This document shows positions 33,599-43,864 of a DNA stretch of 64,000 nt, one piece after another. A program made the translations under genes and the position numbers. The notes beneath the pieces are model-generated. The model saw nothing but the letters and a program-made list of their open reading frames with translations, was not told the DNA's origin and made no database searches. This DNA comes from Craspedostauros australis (Eukaryota > Bacillariophyta > Bacillariophyceae > Mastogloiales > Achnanthaceae), in NCBI GenBank assembly GCA_026770025.1, contig JAMXDE010000003.1, positions 2,728,001 through 2,792,000 of the forward strand. Direction: 5' to 3'. The first letter of the stretch is position 1. Each line of letters opens with the position of its first letter.

Positions 33599-34758
33599 AT
33601 GATGCCATCCGTATCGAAGCCATCCGCTCTGGATGTCCGACCGAACGGCGGAACTCCCATGAACAAATGGTTCAGTTCTTGCTTGAATCCGTCCATGTCC
33701 GACTCCGAAGATGAGGACAATGCGATGCTGGAGGAAGGTGCGTGTTGGCCAGCGACGTGTCGGAGCGACTTGTGTCGTGCTCGTCGGTGCTTGCTGTCCT
33801 CTTCGCAACTGCCCCGTGATGTGCCATCCGTCTGCGCACCTCACATCGATGCTTGTTCGCTGGTTCCTCCGGTCATTGCATTCGTCTGCATTCGTCTGCG
33901 TGCGCACCATTTTGATTTTCTCCATCTCACCGCCCACACGTACGCGTACCACTAGGTACCGAAACAAACACGAGCGAAGATGACAGCGTCGCCTACCAGT
34001 TCAAAGAGGAAGAGGTGAAGACCGTTGCGCCCGCAACCAAGAAGAATGCCGCCAAGCAACAGCCGCCGCCGCACCATGACGAATCGGAACGACTGAAGGA
34101 TGAGGGCGCATCTGACAACGTCGAGGCTGCTGGCAAGAACAATTACGCAAAGCAGCGACCGAATCTGACACAACAGCACAACGAATCTGAACAACTGAAG
34201 GATGGAAGCGCATCCAAGACCAACGAAGCTGCCACCAAGAACCATGACGAACCATGCGATCTGCCCGAGCACCTGAAGGAAGAGCTTGCGTGCAAGGCGG
34301 GCGCGTCCCAACAGACCGCGAAGAACGAAATCAATCGCAACTTCGCTGCATCGATCTTCTTGCTAGTCCTTGCGGTTGCTGTACTCGTTGCCGGCGGCGG
34401 TCTTGTCGCCTTGAATTCAGTCGAACAGCCGCGCATCGAAATCCCGACCATTGCTCAGGTGCAACAAGCGGTGGCCTCCCAGACCCACCAGGCATCTTCC
34501 ACAGCGCTGGAATGGTGGACCGATCTCTCGCCAGCCGATCCTCAGGACGCGCAATCGTTTTCCGCCACAAACCGCGCGCATACCGCCGTCCAGGACGGCC
34601 TCGAGCTCGTCCAGCATTACACCAAGCCCAACGACGCAACAGACGCATCGAAGGATGGGCAGGTGGCACGACGATCGTCGATCTTCGAGCGCATCACGCG
34701 CGCCTTGCGCCGGCGCAGGAGCACGGATCATAAGTCCAAGCACATGCTGGTGGTGTGA
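33599..34758 (+). CDS. Single-pass membrane protein of unknown function, two exons
   Basis: CDS join(33599..33737, 33956..34758), 313 aa. The intron 33738..33955 has donor GTGCGT and acceptor TAG, phase 1, and joins acidic 'SDSEDEDNAMLEEG' to 'TETNTSEDDSVAYQFKEEE'. The first 175 residues are charged, K/E/N/Q-rich and probably disordered, with three loosely repeated units around 'ESERLKDEGAS' and 'ESEQLKDGSAS'. One strong membrane helix follows ('FAASIFLLVLAVAVLVAGGG', about residue 190). The C-terminal part is about 105 residues, ending in a basic patch ('RITRALRRRRSTDHKSK'). No signal peptide. The family is not recognised. The start is the earliest in-frame ATG; the true first exon may lie upstream. 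Confidence 0.6.
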
Positions 34759-36710
34759 AATGGGGGACACGCCGACGGATGCAACAGTAGTTCGGCCAGC
34801 GTCTGTCCTCTGCTCCGGTGATTCACGACGATGACGACGACAAGGCGGGTCCGCGAAGTGCGCCATTGTGGAACGGATACGATGCATGTAGATAGGACTA
34901 AGCGCTCCATGGGCGCAACCTGGAACAAGATGCTTGTTTCAGGCGTGTACCATACGAAACCGTAGTAATAATAATGCGACAGGGTTAACATGAGAATTTG
35001 TAGTCTGGAGTGGAGCTGCAGAGTTGGGAGGCGACGACGAGACCAGCACTTCGCGTAAACAAGATGGTCCGCGCCACGAAGATTCTTCTGCCAAAAACTC
35101 AAGCGAAATGACACAATTGACTCGATCGATCACAAATAGCTGTCGACGGCACGAGTCGTGGATGCGCACTTTGGTTCGTGTGGTTATGAACAACGACACT
35201 CGGACAAGCTAAAATATGTTGATGCAATACGAGGATGTGAGTACCATGCATGCACGGCGCGTTGGCCTGCTCTGCTGTGCGAGAGATGCAGGACAGCGAT
35301 CGACAGACCTCCCACATGCGACCATGGGGCTATGGTGTTTGTAGGCTCGGATGTTGGGCTCGTTTGCACCACTGTCGAGAGAGAAGTCGGGTTTGATTCA
35401 CAGCCTCCTTCTGCGTCCGACCATGGACAAACATCGGGGTGTACAGTGCCTGTGCAAGGCGCGCACTTGTCTGCGCTTCTCTATTCGTGCACGCCTCCCA
35501 AACGCGGAGACGAAGATGATGAAATCCATTCCGGATACTCACTCGCATATGCCATACCATGCCATACCATACCAAGCTCTATTCCTACGCCCACGCCGTG
35601 AATAGTCGCCGACATACGAGTAGTGGCACATTCATATTGGTCGAGTATTCCGTAGCATTGCATGGGCACGTTGTGGAGTAACGGAGTGCAGAGAGAAGAT
35701 GCCAAGTTCCAGTGGAAAACAGGGATTCTGCGCCTTCGAAATCAAGGGAGCAAAAATGGACCACAAAATCTTGATTCTCTCTTCGTGTGTGTTGCGTCAC
35801 GCTTCGCTCTGCTTCTCCGTGACTTTCCCTCCAGCACCATTCCCACCCAAGCGTACTCGGACAAAGCCGCATGAGATGTTGTTGGCAGGCTTGTCACGGT
35901 ATCTGCGAAAAGGTTCAAGTATGACTGTTGTGACGTTCCGACGCTGTCTCCTCGTCCCAGCGCTACTGAGCGTATGCAAACAAGGATGATTCAAACCTCA
36001 AACGGCAACAAAACAGCCAAAGTGTTGTTGTTCTGCGACTTGCGGCCGTTGTGCTTCTCTCCTCGGCGTGACCGAGGTACCCCACAGGGCTTTGTATGAG
36101 ATTTCGCAACGTAAGTTGCAGCTGGGGATAGTGCTTATTCGTGACTGACGCGCGTTTCGTTTTTGTCCCTGGTTGCTTTCGTCACCACGACCAACATATT
36201 CATCTGTCCGTATGAGAAATCGATGACGATTTGCATTTATCAGTGGAACGGTCACACCTGAAAATACCTATTTGAGCTGTACCACTTTCTCTTTGATGCT
36301 TCCGTTCGACTCAATCTTATTTATGTTTCATTTTCTTCTGATCGTGGCCGGCGCGGCCAGAATCGTCCTCAACAAAACAACAACCAACAACAACGGAACA
36401 CCATCGCAATTGCAGTGCAAGCCCGACTATAGCAGAAACACCAAAAGGATTTTGCTCAAAACACCAACGCACACAAACACATAGCTCGCACCAGAGTACT
36501 GGACATCCGTGTAAGAATAGGCGCAGCAGCGGCAATAGCAGCTCGTGGAGCATTCTTGTGGTGTGTACGAAGTAGATCGCGCATACTCTGCATGCGTCCA
36601 TGTGTGCTCGTATCATTGTTGTTCATAACACAACAAACGAAGCAGGATAGAGGCGACGCTGATGCCCTGAAAGCGAATCGCATCACATCACATCACATCA
36701 CATCACATCG
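34759..36710. other. Long gene-free interval
   Basis: Nearly 2 kb with only short, overlapping, unsupported frames. The end of the interval is a (CATCA)n run just before the next ATG (listed separately). I see no tRNA, rRNA or recognisable protein. Confidence 0.5.
36680..36710 (+). repeat. (CATCA)n pentanucleotide run next to a start codon
   Basis: Five perfect CATCA units plus a partial copy, ending directly at the ATG at 36711. It would lie in the 5' UTR or at the start of the transcript. Confidence 0.85.
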
Positions 36711-39352
36711 ATGTACGCCAACCAACACCCCGCTTCACCAATGCCAACCGTCGTGAACTCGAGCAGTGACAGCGGCAGCACCAGATCGCAGCCCGCACGC
36801 GACTACTCCAGTCAACCGCACAGGATGATCGCCACAACGGCAAGCTTACGGCGCACATCCACTCATGATGGGAGCATTGACGAAAGCACCGCAAGCCGCT
36901 CCACTGGGAATGTTGCACCAAGCACCCATCCGTCCTACGGCACCAACGCCACTGTGGCCGTCCACGCGCATGCTGTGCCTCACGCCAGCGCAGGGATGCC
37001 CGGGACAACCATCGCGCTGTCTCCGTTTCATGCATCGCACAGCGCTCGGTACCCTCACGCATCCTCAGCGACAGCACCAATGGGAGAACGTGTGGTCGTG
37101 TTGCGCGAGGTTGGACCGGGCGCTGCCTATGCGGCTCCGCAAGGAACACTGGCTTCGACTGCTCCAATCAGGTTGATTACCGATCCGATCACAAACATGA
37201 CGTATCAGCAGGTCGACATAGAAGGCGACTATGTGAGACGAGGATTCCACATCGCCACCATGAACACCGATCCCCAGATCGTCCAGCAACCTCCCGCAAA
37301 CCAACACTACGCACGGGGTTGCGTTGTCCAAACAATCCCTAACGCAGCGGCAGCTCGGGTAGCAAACATCGCCAACACGGCCTCGCCACCGCCGCCGCTA
37401 CCGACGACAGCCACGGCAAGACAACCTCCGTCCGCACATTACGCTGCGAATGGACACCAACATGGTCATCAGCATCAACATCAACATCTTCCGCATGGTA
37501 CACAAATGCTCGTCGAGGTCAGCAACAGCCAGAACAGCCGCACCCCTGTGGTTGTACAACACGATCCATACCAGAGGGGTCGAATGGAGTATCATCCCCA
37601 CCAGCAGCATCAGTTGTATACAACAGTGCCGGTGCCAGCACGGGCGCCAACACGAACACAAACTCGAACACCTGCGCAATTCGTAAGCGTTGACGGTCGG
37701 CAGACATCGATTGAAACACAGTCGGACAGGCCGCTTGGGCCAGCCAACAGCGGGGCGCGCATCATGGGGCACGATGGCAACGCATATTTATCACGTGCTC
37801 TCCCGACAGTCCAGCGCGTGTATCCCTATCCTCCACCGCAGCCGGTCCAAGGGAACGATGGCGTCCACCCTGACACAATGATCACGATGCCCGCTTCCGT
37901 GCTCGCCTCCTTGGGCATCAATGTGGCGCAGCTTCTCGGGCAGAATCCGCACGTGACACATCCTCCGTTGCCGCCTGCACAGTCTCCGAGACGCCAGAAT
38001 GCCCTTCAACCAAGCAATGTGGCAACGAGTGGAACTCCCCATATCAGCAACGTTGATGTCAACAGAAATGGGCAGAGTAGCAGCGCTGACAATACTGGCA
38101 GCGTCAGCGATGGTGTTGGCGTTGTCGCTCACACAAACAACAGCGCGGGTGTAACGCACGCCCAACAACCAGTCCCCACGCAGGGGCATGTCGCGGCAAG
38201 CAGGGCAACGGCCGCACCGACCGCACCCGCCGTAAACCCGGCCACTGGGCCCACGACGCCTCGGACACACCAAACGGAAACTGCAAGCGACGACGGGCGC
38301 AACCAGACAGCGGCGACTCAGTCCGACGAGCAAGTCGATACCGACGCAGACGGAAATGTCGTCTTCCGGGTGCCGGATGCTCCCGCCGGGACCCATCCGC
38401 CAGTGATTGTGTACATGCCAAACGACGAAGACCATCTCTCTGAATACCAGTGCATGCTGAGGCAACAGGTCGAGTTCTTTGAAGCGTAAGTCGAGCAATC
38501 CGGCGCGGAGTGAGGTGGGACTATATGCAATGATTTGCCATGCGATATCTTGCTCTTGCTTTTGTGCTCGCTGTTGATGTGTTGGAGCTACTCCCTTCGA
38601 GGACACAATTAAGGACCTGAAATGAAACGCGAGGCCGATGTTGGATTTGCTGGATGCGCACCGTCTTCATCGGTGTGTTTGTGCACATGTTTTCATCGTG
38701 CTTCCATGCGCTTCACGATGTACCACCAATCCATGCTCGGCTCTCCGCATCCCTACTTCACCACAATGCTCTCATTTCTCACACATGATTCCATCGCATA
38801 ACTTGTACACTCTGTTTCATGCGACGGCACGATACGGCATTGGCACATTTCGCGTCATTGAATCAATGTTCCTCATTATACAACGCGCCGTGCACTCTCA
38901 TGCACTCGCTCGCTTGGTTGCTATTACATGCTATAATATATTACAGGACGCCGAATGATCTAAAATGGAATATGCAGGGGAGGAACATCCCCATCGTGAT
39001 CGGCCAGGTGGGCATCAGGTGCCGGTACTGCGCCAAGCTTCCAACGTGGTCGAGAGCACGCGGCGCCGTGTACTACTCGGCCAATCTGGCGGGCCTGTAC
39101 CAGGCTGCCCAGAACATGTCCAAGAACCATCTCTGCAAGCACTGCCGCCTCCTGCCGGCAGACATCAAGAAGAAACTGACTGCGCTGAGACGTAGCAGAC
39201 GTCGCGCTGGAGGCGGCAAGTGCTACTGGGCCGAGGGAGCCACGAAATTGGGGATCGTCCAAACGAAGGATGGACTGCGCTTTGCAACGTCGGTGAACAA
39301 TACGAGCACAATTGTGGCTGAAGGTCGGGAAGGGAAGCAAAAGGAAAAATAA
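36711..39352 (+). CDS. Ochrophyte-type Cys-rich (zinc-ribbon-like) protein with long disordered N-terminus, two exons
   Basis: CDS join(36711..38485, 38947..39352), 726 aa. Intron 38486..38946 (461 nt) has donor GTAAGT and acceptor CAG, phase 2, and splits the conserved module. Residues 1-560 are low-complexity (P, Q, H, T, A). The module begins with 'VIVYMPNDEDHLSEYQCMLR' and 'QQVEFFEA' at the end of exon 1. In exon 2 it continues with 'MQGRNIPIVIGQVGIRCRYC', 'ARGAVYYSANLAGLYQAAQN', 'NHLCKHCRLLP' and 'GGGKCYWAEGATKLGI'. Cys pairs C617/C620 and C655/C658 (with H653) could bind zinc. I recall this arrangement as a multi-copy family of uncharacterised diatom proteins (from memory, not checked). 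A nuclear or regulatory role is only a guess. Confidence 0.83.
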
Positions 39353-40327
39353 GACTGGGCCAGCTCGCGCGTACTAGAAACTCGCTGGCCGTCGCTCTGT
39401 CCGTCTTCTGTGGTTTTCCAGCAGTGAACTCGGCTGTGTTGGACGAGGATACTGCCTTGCGCTGCTCACAACTAGTAACCCAGAGATGTGTTTGCAACTA
39501 AGAGACAAAATCGTGAGTACGATGATGTATGGATTTTGTTTCGTTGATTTGCTCAGCGTTCGCTTTGCCACCTGAAGTTTCTCCTCTTTTTTTTGGAATG
39601 TAATCGTGCATCCGTGTTTTGATGTCATTGGTTGGCGGGACTCCAAACGAACCAATCATCCTATTGCTCCGGGATCCGATTTGGAGGATGTTGCTGTCAG
39701 GGGCGTTTGTCCAGGCTCCATGTGTTTCTGAGCCTCAGACACCACACAATCCCACATCTTCGGGTTGGGAGGGCTGGAAAAGATCGAGCGAGACCAGAGT
39801 AATCTAACACTGACTTGTCTTGATGACATAATAGAATACAATATTCCTTTACTGTGGAGTGGAGTATAGTATAGTATAATACTTGATTTCTGATGTGCCA
39901 CGACATTGTTGCTCTGTTGTTCTCCTCTTTGCAATCGTAGTGAGTAGTGCTCCCCTATCCGCTACCGAGGGACGACCTTCTCCGGCGCAGGTGACAGTCC
40001 ACGGAATTGGATCACCTCACCACTCCCACCAAGAAAGAGTGCAGTCGAAGGCCCGAATGAGTCCGTTTGGTCGAAAATTGAACATTTTCTTGTTCGGCGG
40101 TTGTGCTGTTGTCGTTCGTCGAATTTGTTGGCGATGCTTTTTGCCAACAATCACAACCATCGTCATTGTTGCTGATAGCACCGTCGGCAATCGCACAGTC
40201 CATACTGTTCACTCCAGCTGCTCGATCGCATTACACCCTACATGCACCTGCCACCACCACTGCCGATGCCGCTGCAACCAGCTGTGATATCAACGACAGG
40301 AACACGACGGTTGACGTGACGGATACG
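39353..40327. other. Intergenic region between two + strand genes
   Basis: About 1 kb. The frame of the next gene is open from 40103 but has no ATG before 40328. A T8 run occurs near 39587. Nothing else recognised. Confidence 0.5.
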
Positions 40328-41862
40328 ATGAGGACCAAATTGGTGCATGAATCCAACCACGGCCGTGCTCCCAAACAGAAAAGGACGAAGCACACTCATC
40401 AACGCCATGCCGTCTTCCTCCTGTTCTTAGTGGTACTGTGCATAGTTTTGAACATGCGAATGGTAGACCAGAATGAACTACAGGCCTTCCAGTCGCAACC
40501 AATACGACAACAGCAACAACAGCAGCAGCAACAACAGGAGCAGCAACAACAAGCAGGATATGCCCAGAACACAAATGCGAACGAGACGCGGAGAGCCTAC
40601 TTTCCGTCGAGGAAGGCCTCCACACGGGCTGCCAAAGGCCTTCCACAACCCAGAATAGCGATCCTCGGATCCTTCGTTTCATTCCAAAAGCACGACGGGA
40701 CCTTCACAAGAATCAAGAACAAGAAGTGGGTGCTCAACAAGGCATGTTACGCTTACATTTGGGGGTACGACTACATCTTCAATGCCACAGACAGCTTCTC
40801 GGCGGAGGACAAGAACCAGTCGGAATGGTTGACATTCGGCCATTGGAACCGCGTCCCGCACCTGCAGGCCGTGATCGATGACTACGATTGGGTCTTCTAT
40901 GCGGACCTCGATCTCGTCATCCGCGACATGTCACGTCCGCTGTCGTCGTTCCTGCACGAATTCAGACTGTACAACCAAACGCCAAGCGTCTTCGTGCCAA
41001 ATGACAGCAAGTTTCCGGATTTTTCCTTCTCAACTTACGCTATGCTGATCAAGAACGATGACTTCGGCCACAGGCTGTTGGAGAATTGGATGAAGTTCGC
41101 ACGGGGGCTTTGCCCCAATGGCAACTTCAAGCTGTCGCGTTCGGAGGATGGAAAACCTGTGTATTTTTGGCCATACAGCGGTGAGTCAGTCAATGCGGCC
41201 TTTGTCCGCAAATGCGCATCATTTCACCATTCTCTGTGCATGCATTTTGTAACAGTCAGAGTGTTGCTATTTCGGGTTTGGCTCACATTGTCTTGCATTT
41301 GCCCTGGGGATCGCGCCATGCCATCAAACGCAATGGAATGTACCGCCTCGCGCTTGCCGAACACACATGTGTACGTACATTTGGGCCCATCGCAGATCAA
41401 CCAGGCCTGTGGTACGCAACAGTGCAGACATACGAAGACTTTTACAAGACCGGAAAGATGAAGCGCCATTGCAACGAGTTGGGTTACGTGGACTCGTCCT
41501 TGCAAAGCTCGTACAGGGATGAGATCAACGCGTATTTCCAGCAGGTCGGAGTGGTGCATGGCCACTACGGCGATCCGTTGTCGCAAATGCAGAACAACCA
41601 GCCCATCATCTGGTCCTCCCATAAACTGACGGAGCCATCGCATGACAGAGGCGGGCTCGGCTTGCAAGTCAATTTCCCCCCAGGAGCGGACAAGGAGATG
41701 TGGTCGCATGCTTTCGCAATGCACAACCACCATGCCATGCCTGGCGACTTCGATCGCGAGATCAACTATTGCAAAAAGCATCTTGGTTGCTATGCGAGGT
41801 ACAACAGGTTCGATCGGCTGGAGATTGGCTGCGGAGACAAGAAATTCACGGTGGTGCAATGA
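40328..41862 (+). CDS. GT-A-fold glycosyltransferase, GT34/GT77-like, type II membrane protein, two exons
   Basis: CDS join(40328..41180, 41396..41862), 439 aa. The intron 41181..41395 has donor GTGAGT and acceptor CAG, phase 1, and rejoins 'WPYS' to 'DQPGLWYATV'. A basic N-terminus with a membrane helix (about 28-43, 'AVFLLFLVVLCIVLNM') gives Golgi-type topology. A poly-Q stem follows (about 59-75). The catalytic region shows 'RIAILGSFVSFQKHDGTFTR', 'KACYAYIWGYDYIF' and the metal-binding DxD as D193-L-D195 in 'WVFYADLDLVIRD'. Exon 2 carries 'SDQPGLW' and 'HNHHAMPG'. This pattern is closest to nucleotide-diphospho-sugar transferases of the GMA12/MNN10 (GT34) or GT77 type. Exact family and substrate are uncertain. 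Confidence 0.83.
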
Positions 41863-42222
41863 TACGAACAGGTCGAATGACTGACGGCAATGGAAGAAGA
41901 ATCCAAAAATGACGGTACAGCAGGGATAGCAACGCAACCGTTGACGGAGTTGACGCAGAGTCTTAGAATGTAGAGTGATAGTGGTTACGACTAGTCTATG
42001 TACGAGTACTCCGTCACGTTACAAGAGCGGGTGGCTGGATCATGTACGACTACAACTCGTACTGTGCCACAACGTACATATAATACCATACAATACTTAC
42101 CATACAATACTTACCATACAATACTTACCATACAATACTTACCATACAATACAATACAATACAATACAATACAATACAATACAATCCAAGCTGCCATGCG
42201 CAGTACAACTCCGGAGTCTACT
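41863..42222. other. Short convergent interval containing a minisatellite
   Basis: Between the 3' ends of the glycosyltransferase (+) and the ethanolamine kinase (-). It contains TACGAGTAC at 42001, GTACGACTAC at 42044 and the tandem repeat at about 42080-42185. Confidence 0.6.
42080..42185. repeat. Tandem repeat: 14-mer CATACAATACTTAC units, then ATACA pentamers
   Basis: About four and a half copies of a CATACAATACTTAC unit are followed by about eight copies of ATACA. The pentamer is contained in the 14-mer, so one probably arose from the other by slippage. It sits in the shared 3' region of two convergent genes. Confidence 0.9.
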
Positions 42223-43440
42223 TTAGCACTTGTTTTGCTGCACCTTCTTTTGCTTGTGATATTCCTCGATACGAGCAGCACCGTACTTCAGATAATCAAA
42301 ACCACCGCAACCCTCGATCGCTGCTTGGTTGATGGCCCACAGCCCCCAGTACAGATGATTCGCCAAAATGAAACCATCCACCTCAGATAGCAGACGCTGG
42401 ACGTCGTCATCTGAAACAGCAGCCTCGCCACGCAACGTCTGCAGATACGATGTGACGAAGTTGGACTGCGCGTCGCGTGTCGGGAACCATTCGTAATGCG
42501 GCGTGGCGGAGAGATCTGTGCCACCCGCAAATTCGTTGAAGTGATTGGCAATGTCGAAGGAATAGTAGTTGACGCCGCCGTACTCAAAGTCGATGAGCTG
42601 GATGCGCTGCTCGTTGGGATCCCAAAGGATGTTGGCGGCCAGCGCGTCGTTGTGACAGAATCCGACCTTGGCGTCGGACGGCACGACATCCTGCTGGAGC
42701 CATTCCAGCTCCTGCCGCAGCGAGGGCACTTCCAGGTTGGCCGCGCGCTGCGTGTCATCCGGGGTTTGGAACTTGCTGGCCAAGGCCTGATCCAACCATT
42801 CGTGCAGCTGCGTCCACATGCTGGGATTGGCGTTGTTGTGGTACTCGGTGAGATCGTCCGGTACGACGAACTGGCTGTGAAAGCGGCCCATGGATTTGGC
42901 GATCTCGGCGGAGATGTTGGGCTGCTGCAGCTCCTGCACCTCCAATGCACGCACGGGATATCTGCACCATCCCTCGATGCGTCCGTTGCCGAAGCGTCCG
43001 TAGTACTTGGGCGCTTGGCCGGTTCTGGACAGAGCCGCGTAGGTGGCATTCTCAATGTCGCGGTTGATCATGCCTTCGGCTCCGAACAGCCGCACCAGGA
43101 CGTCGTCCTCGTTGCCGATGGTCTGCGCTTTGTTGGTATCGCCTGTGACGGCTGCGCACAAGACCTGGATGCCGGAGACGCGGTACAAGATATTCGTGTT
43201 GCCGCCAGTGATCTCCGTCACCTTCAGCATCGGCATGGGCGTTTGGCTCGCTGGTCGTGACGGCAGCAGCATGCTGACGACTGCGTGTTTGATCGAATCC
43301 TCATTGGCACCATCGACGAACACCGATGGAAGGTATGGGCAGCCGTCTATGACGATCGCAGTCGTGGTGGACGCAGCAGCAGCCTCATTCGTTGAGGCCT
43401 TCGCGTCTTTGCGGGCTTTGATGTAATCCTTCGGTGCCAT
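42223..43440 (-). CDS. Ethanolamine/choline kinase
   Basis: Single exon, 405 aa, ATG 43440. It phosphorylates ethanolamine (or choline) with ATP, the first step of the CDP-ethanolamine route to phosphatidylethanolamine. The nucleotide-binding N-lobe has 'ITGGNTNILYRV' and 'DDVLVRLFGAEGMINRDIEN'. The catalytic loop is 'VGFCHNDALAANILWD' (H263, D265, N270). The metal-binding DFE equivalent is 'QLIDFEYGGVNYYSFDIANH' (D284), followed by 'FNEFAGG'. The combination 'NYYSFDIANHFNEFAG' is typical of both choline and ethanolamine kinases; the N-lobe looks closer to ethanolamine kinases, a weak preference. Cytosolic: no targeting sequence. It is convergent with the upstream glycosyltransferase. Confidence 0.9.
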   Translation of the reverse strand: MAPKDYIKARKDAKASTNEAAAASTTTAIVIDGCPYLPSVFVDGANEDSIKHAVVSMLLPSRPASQTPMPMLKVTEITGGNTNILYRVSGIQVLCAAVTGDTNKAQTIGNEDDVLVRLFGAEGMINRDIENATYAALSRTGQAPKYYGRFGNGRIEGWCRYPVRALEVQELQQPNISAEIAKSMGRFHSQFVVPDDLTEYHNNANPSMWTQLHEWLDQALASKFQTPDDTQRAANLEVPSLRQELEWLQQDVVPSDAKVGFCHNDALAANILWDPNEQRIQLIDFEYGGVNYYSFDIANHFNEFAGGTDLSATPHYEWFPTRDAQSNFVTSYLQTLRGEAAVSDDDVQRLLSEVDGFILANHLYWGLWAINQAAIEGCGGFDYLKYGAARIEEYHKQKKVQQNKC

Positions 43441-43864
43441 GGTCTACGTTCCTTCTATTCTTGATGCTGTTGCTGTTGCTGTTCCTGATGGTCGTTGCTG
43501 ATGGTCGTTGTTGTGAGTATGCTCCTCGGACCAATATTTACATGTGAGTGTGGGATGAGTGCAACCGCGCAGGTATGGGATGAGGTGAGTGGTCAGATGA
43601 AGAATGGTTTCGTCTGAAGGAGGTGCAGTGATGCTGTTGTTCTTGTCGTTTCGTCATTCGGAGGAACGACGACGAACCATCATTTGTTCCGACCGTCTGT
43701 CCGACAGTCTGTCCGACAGTCTGTCCGCCCGTACGTGGACCAGACGTATTGTCGCGCATGTGTACGAAGGTAGAAGCCTCAGATTTATCGATCTCGTTGT
43801 CTCCGTCTATCTCCCCCTGCTCCTTCGTCTTGCGGCGTAGTACTTCGCGAGTATGCAGACCTTG
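43441..43864. other. Intergenic region, small GTCTGTCCGACA repeats
   Basis: Promoter of the ethanolamine kinase and 3' end of the pseudouridine synthase. Three copies of a CTGTCCGACAGT-like unit occur at about 43692-43727, and an 11-base unit (TGATGGTCGTT) occurs twice near 43487-43510. Nothing else. Confidence 0.5.

Noticed and set aside
34759..36710. Possible small genes in the 2 kb gap
   Set aside because: Only short, overlapping frames with no motif or consistent start; nothing supportable.
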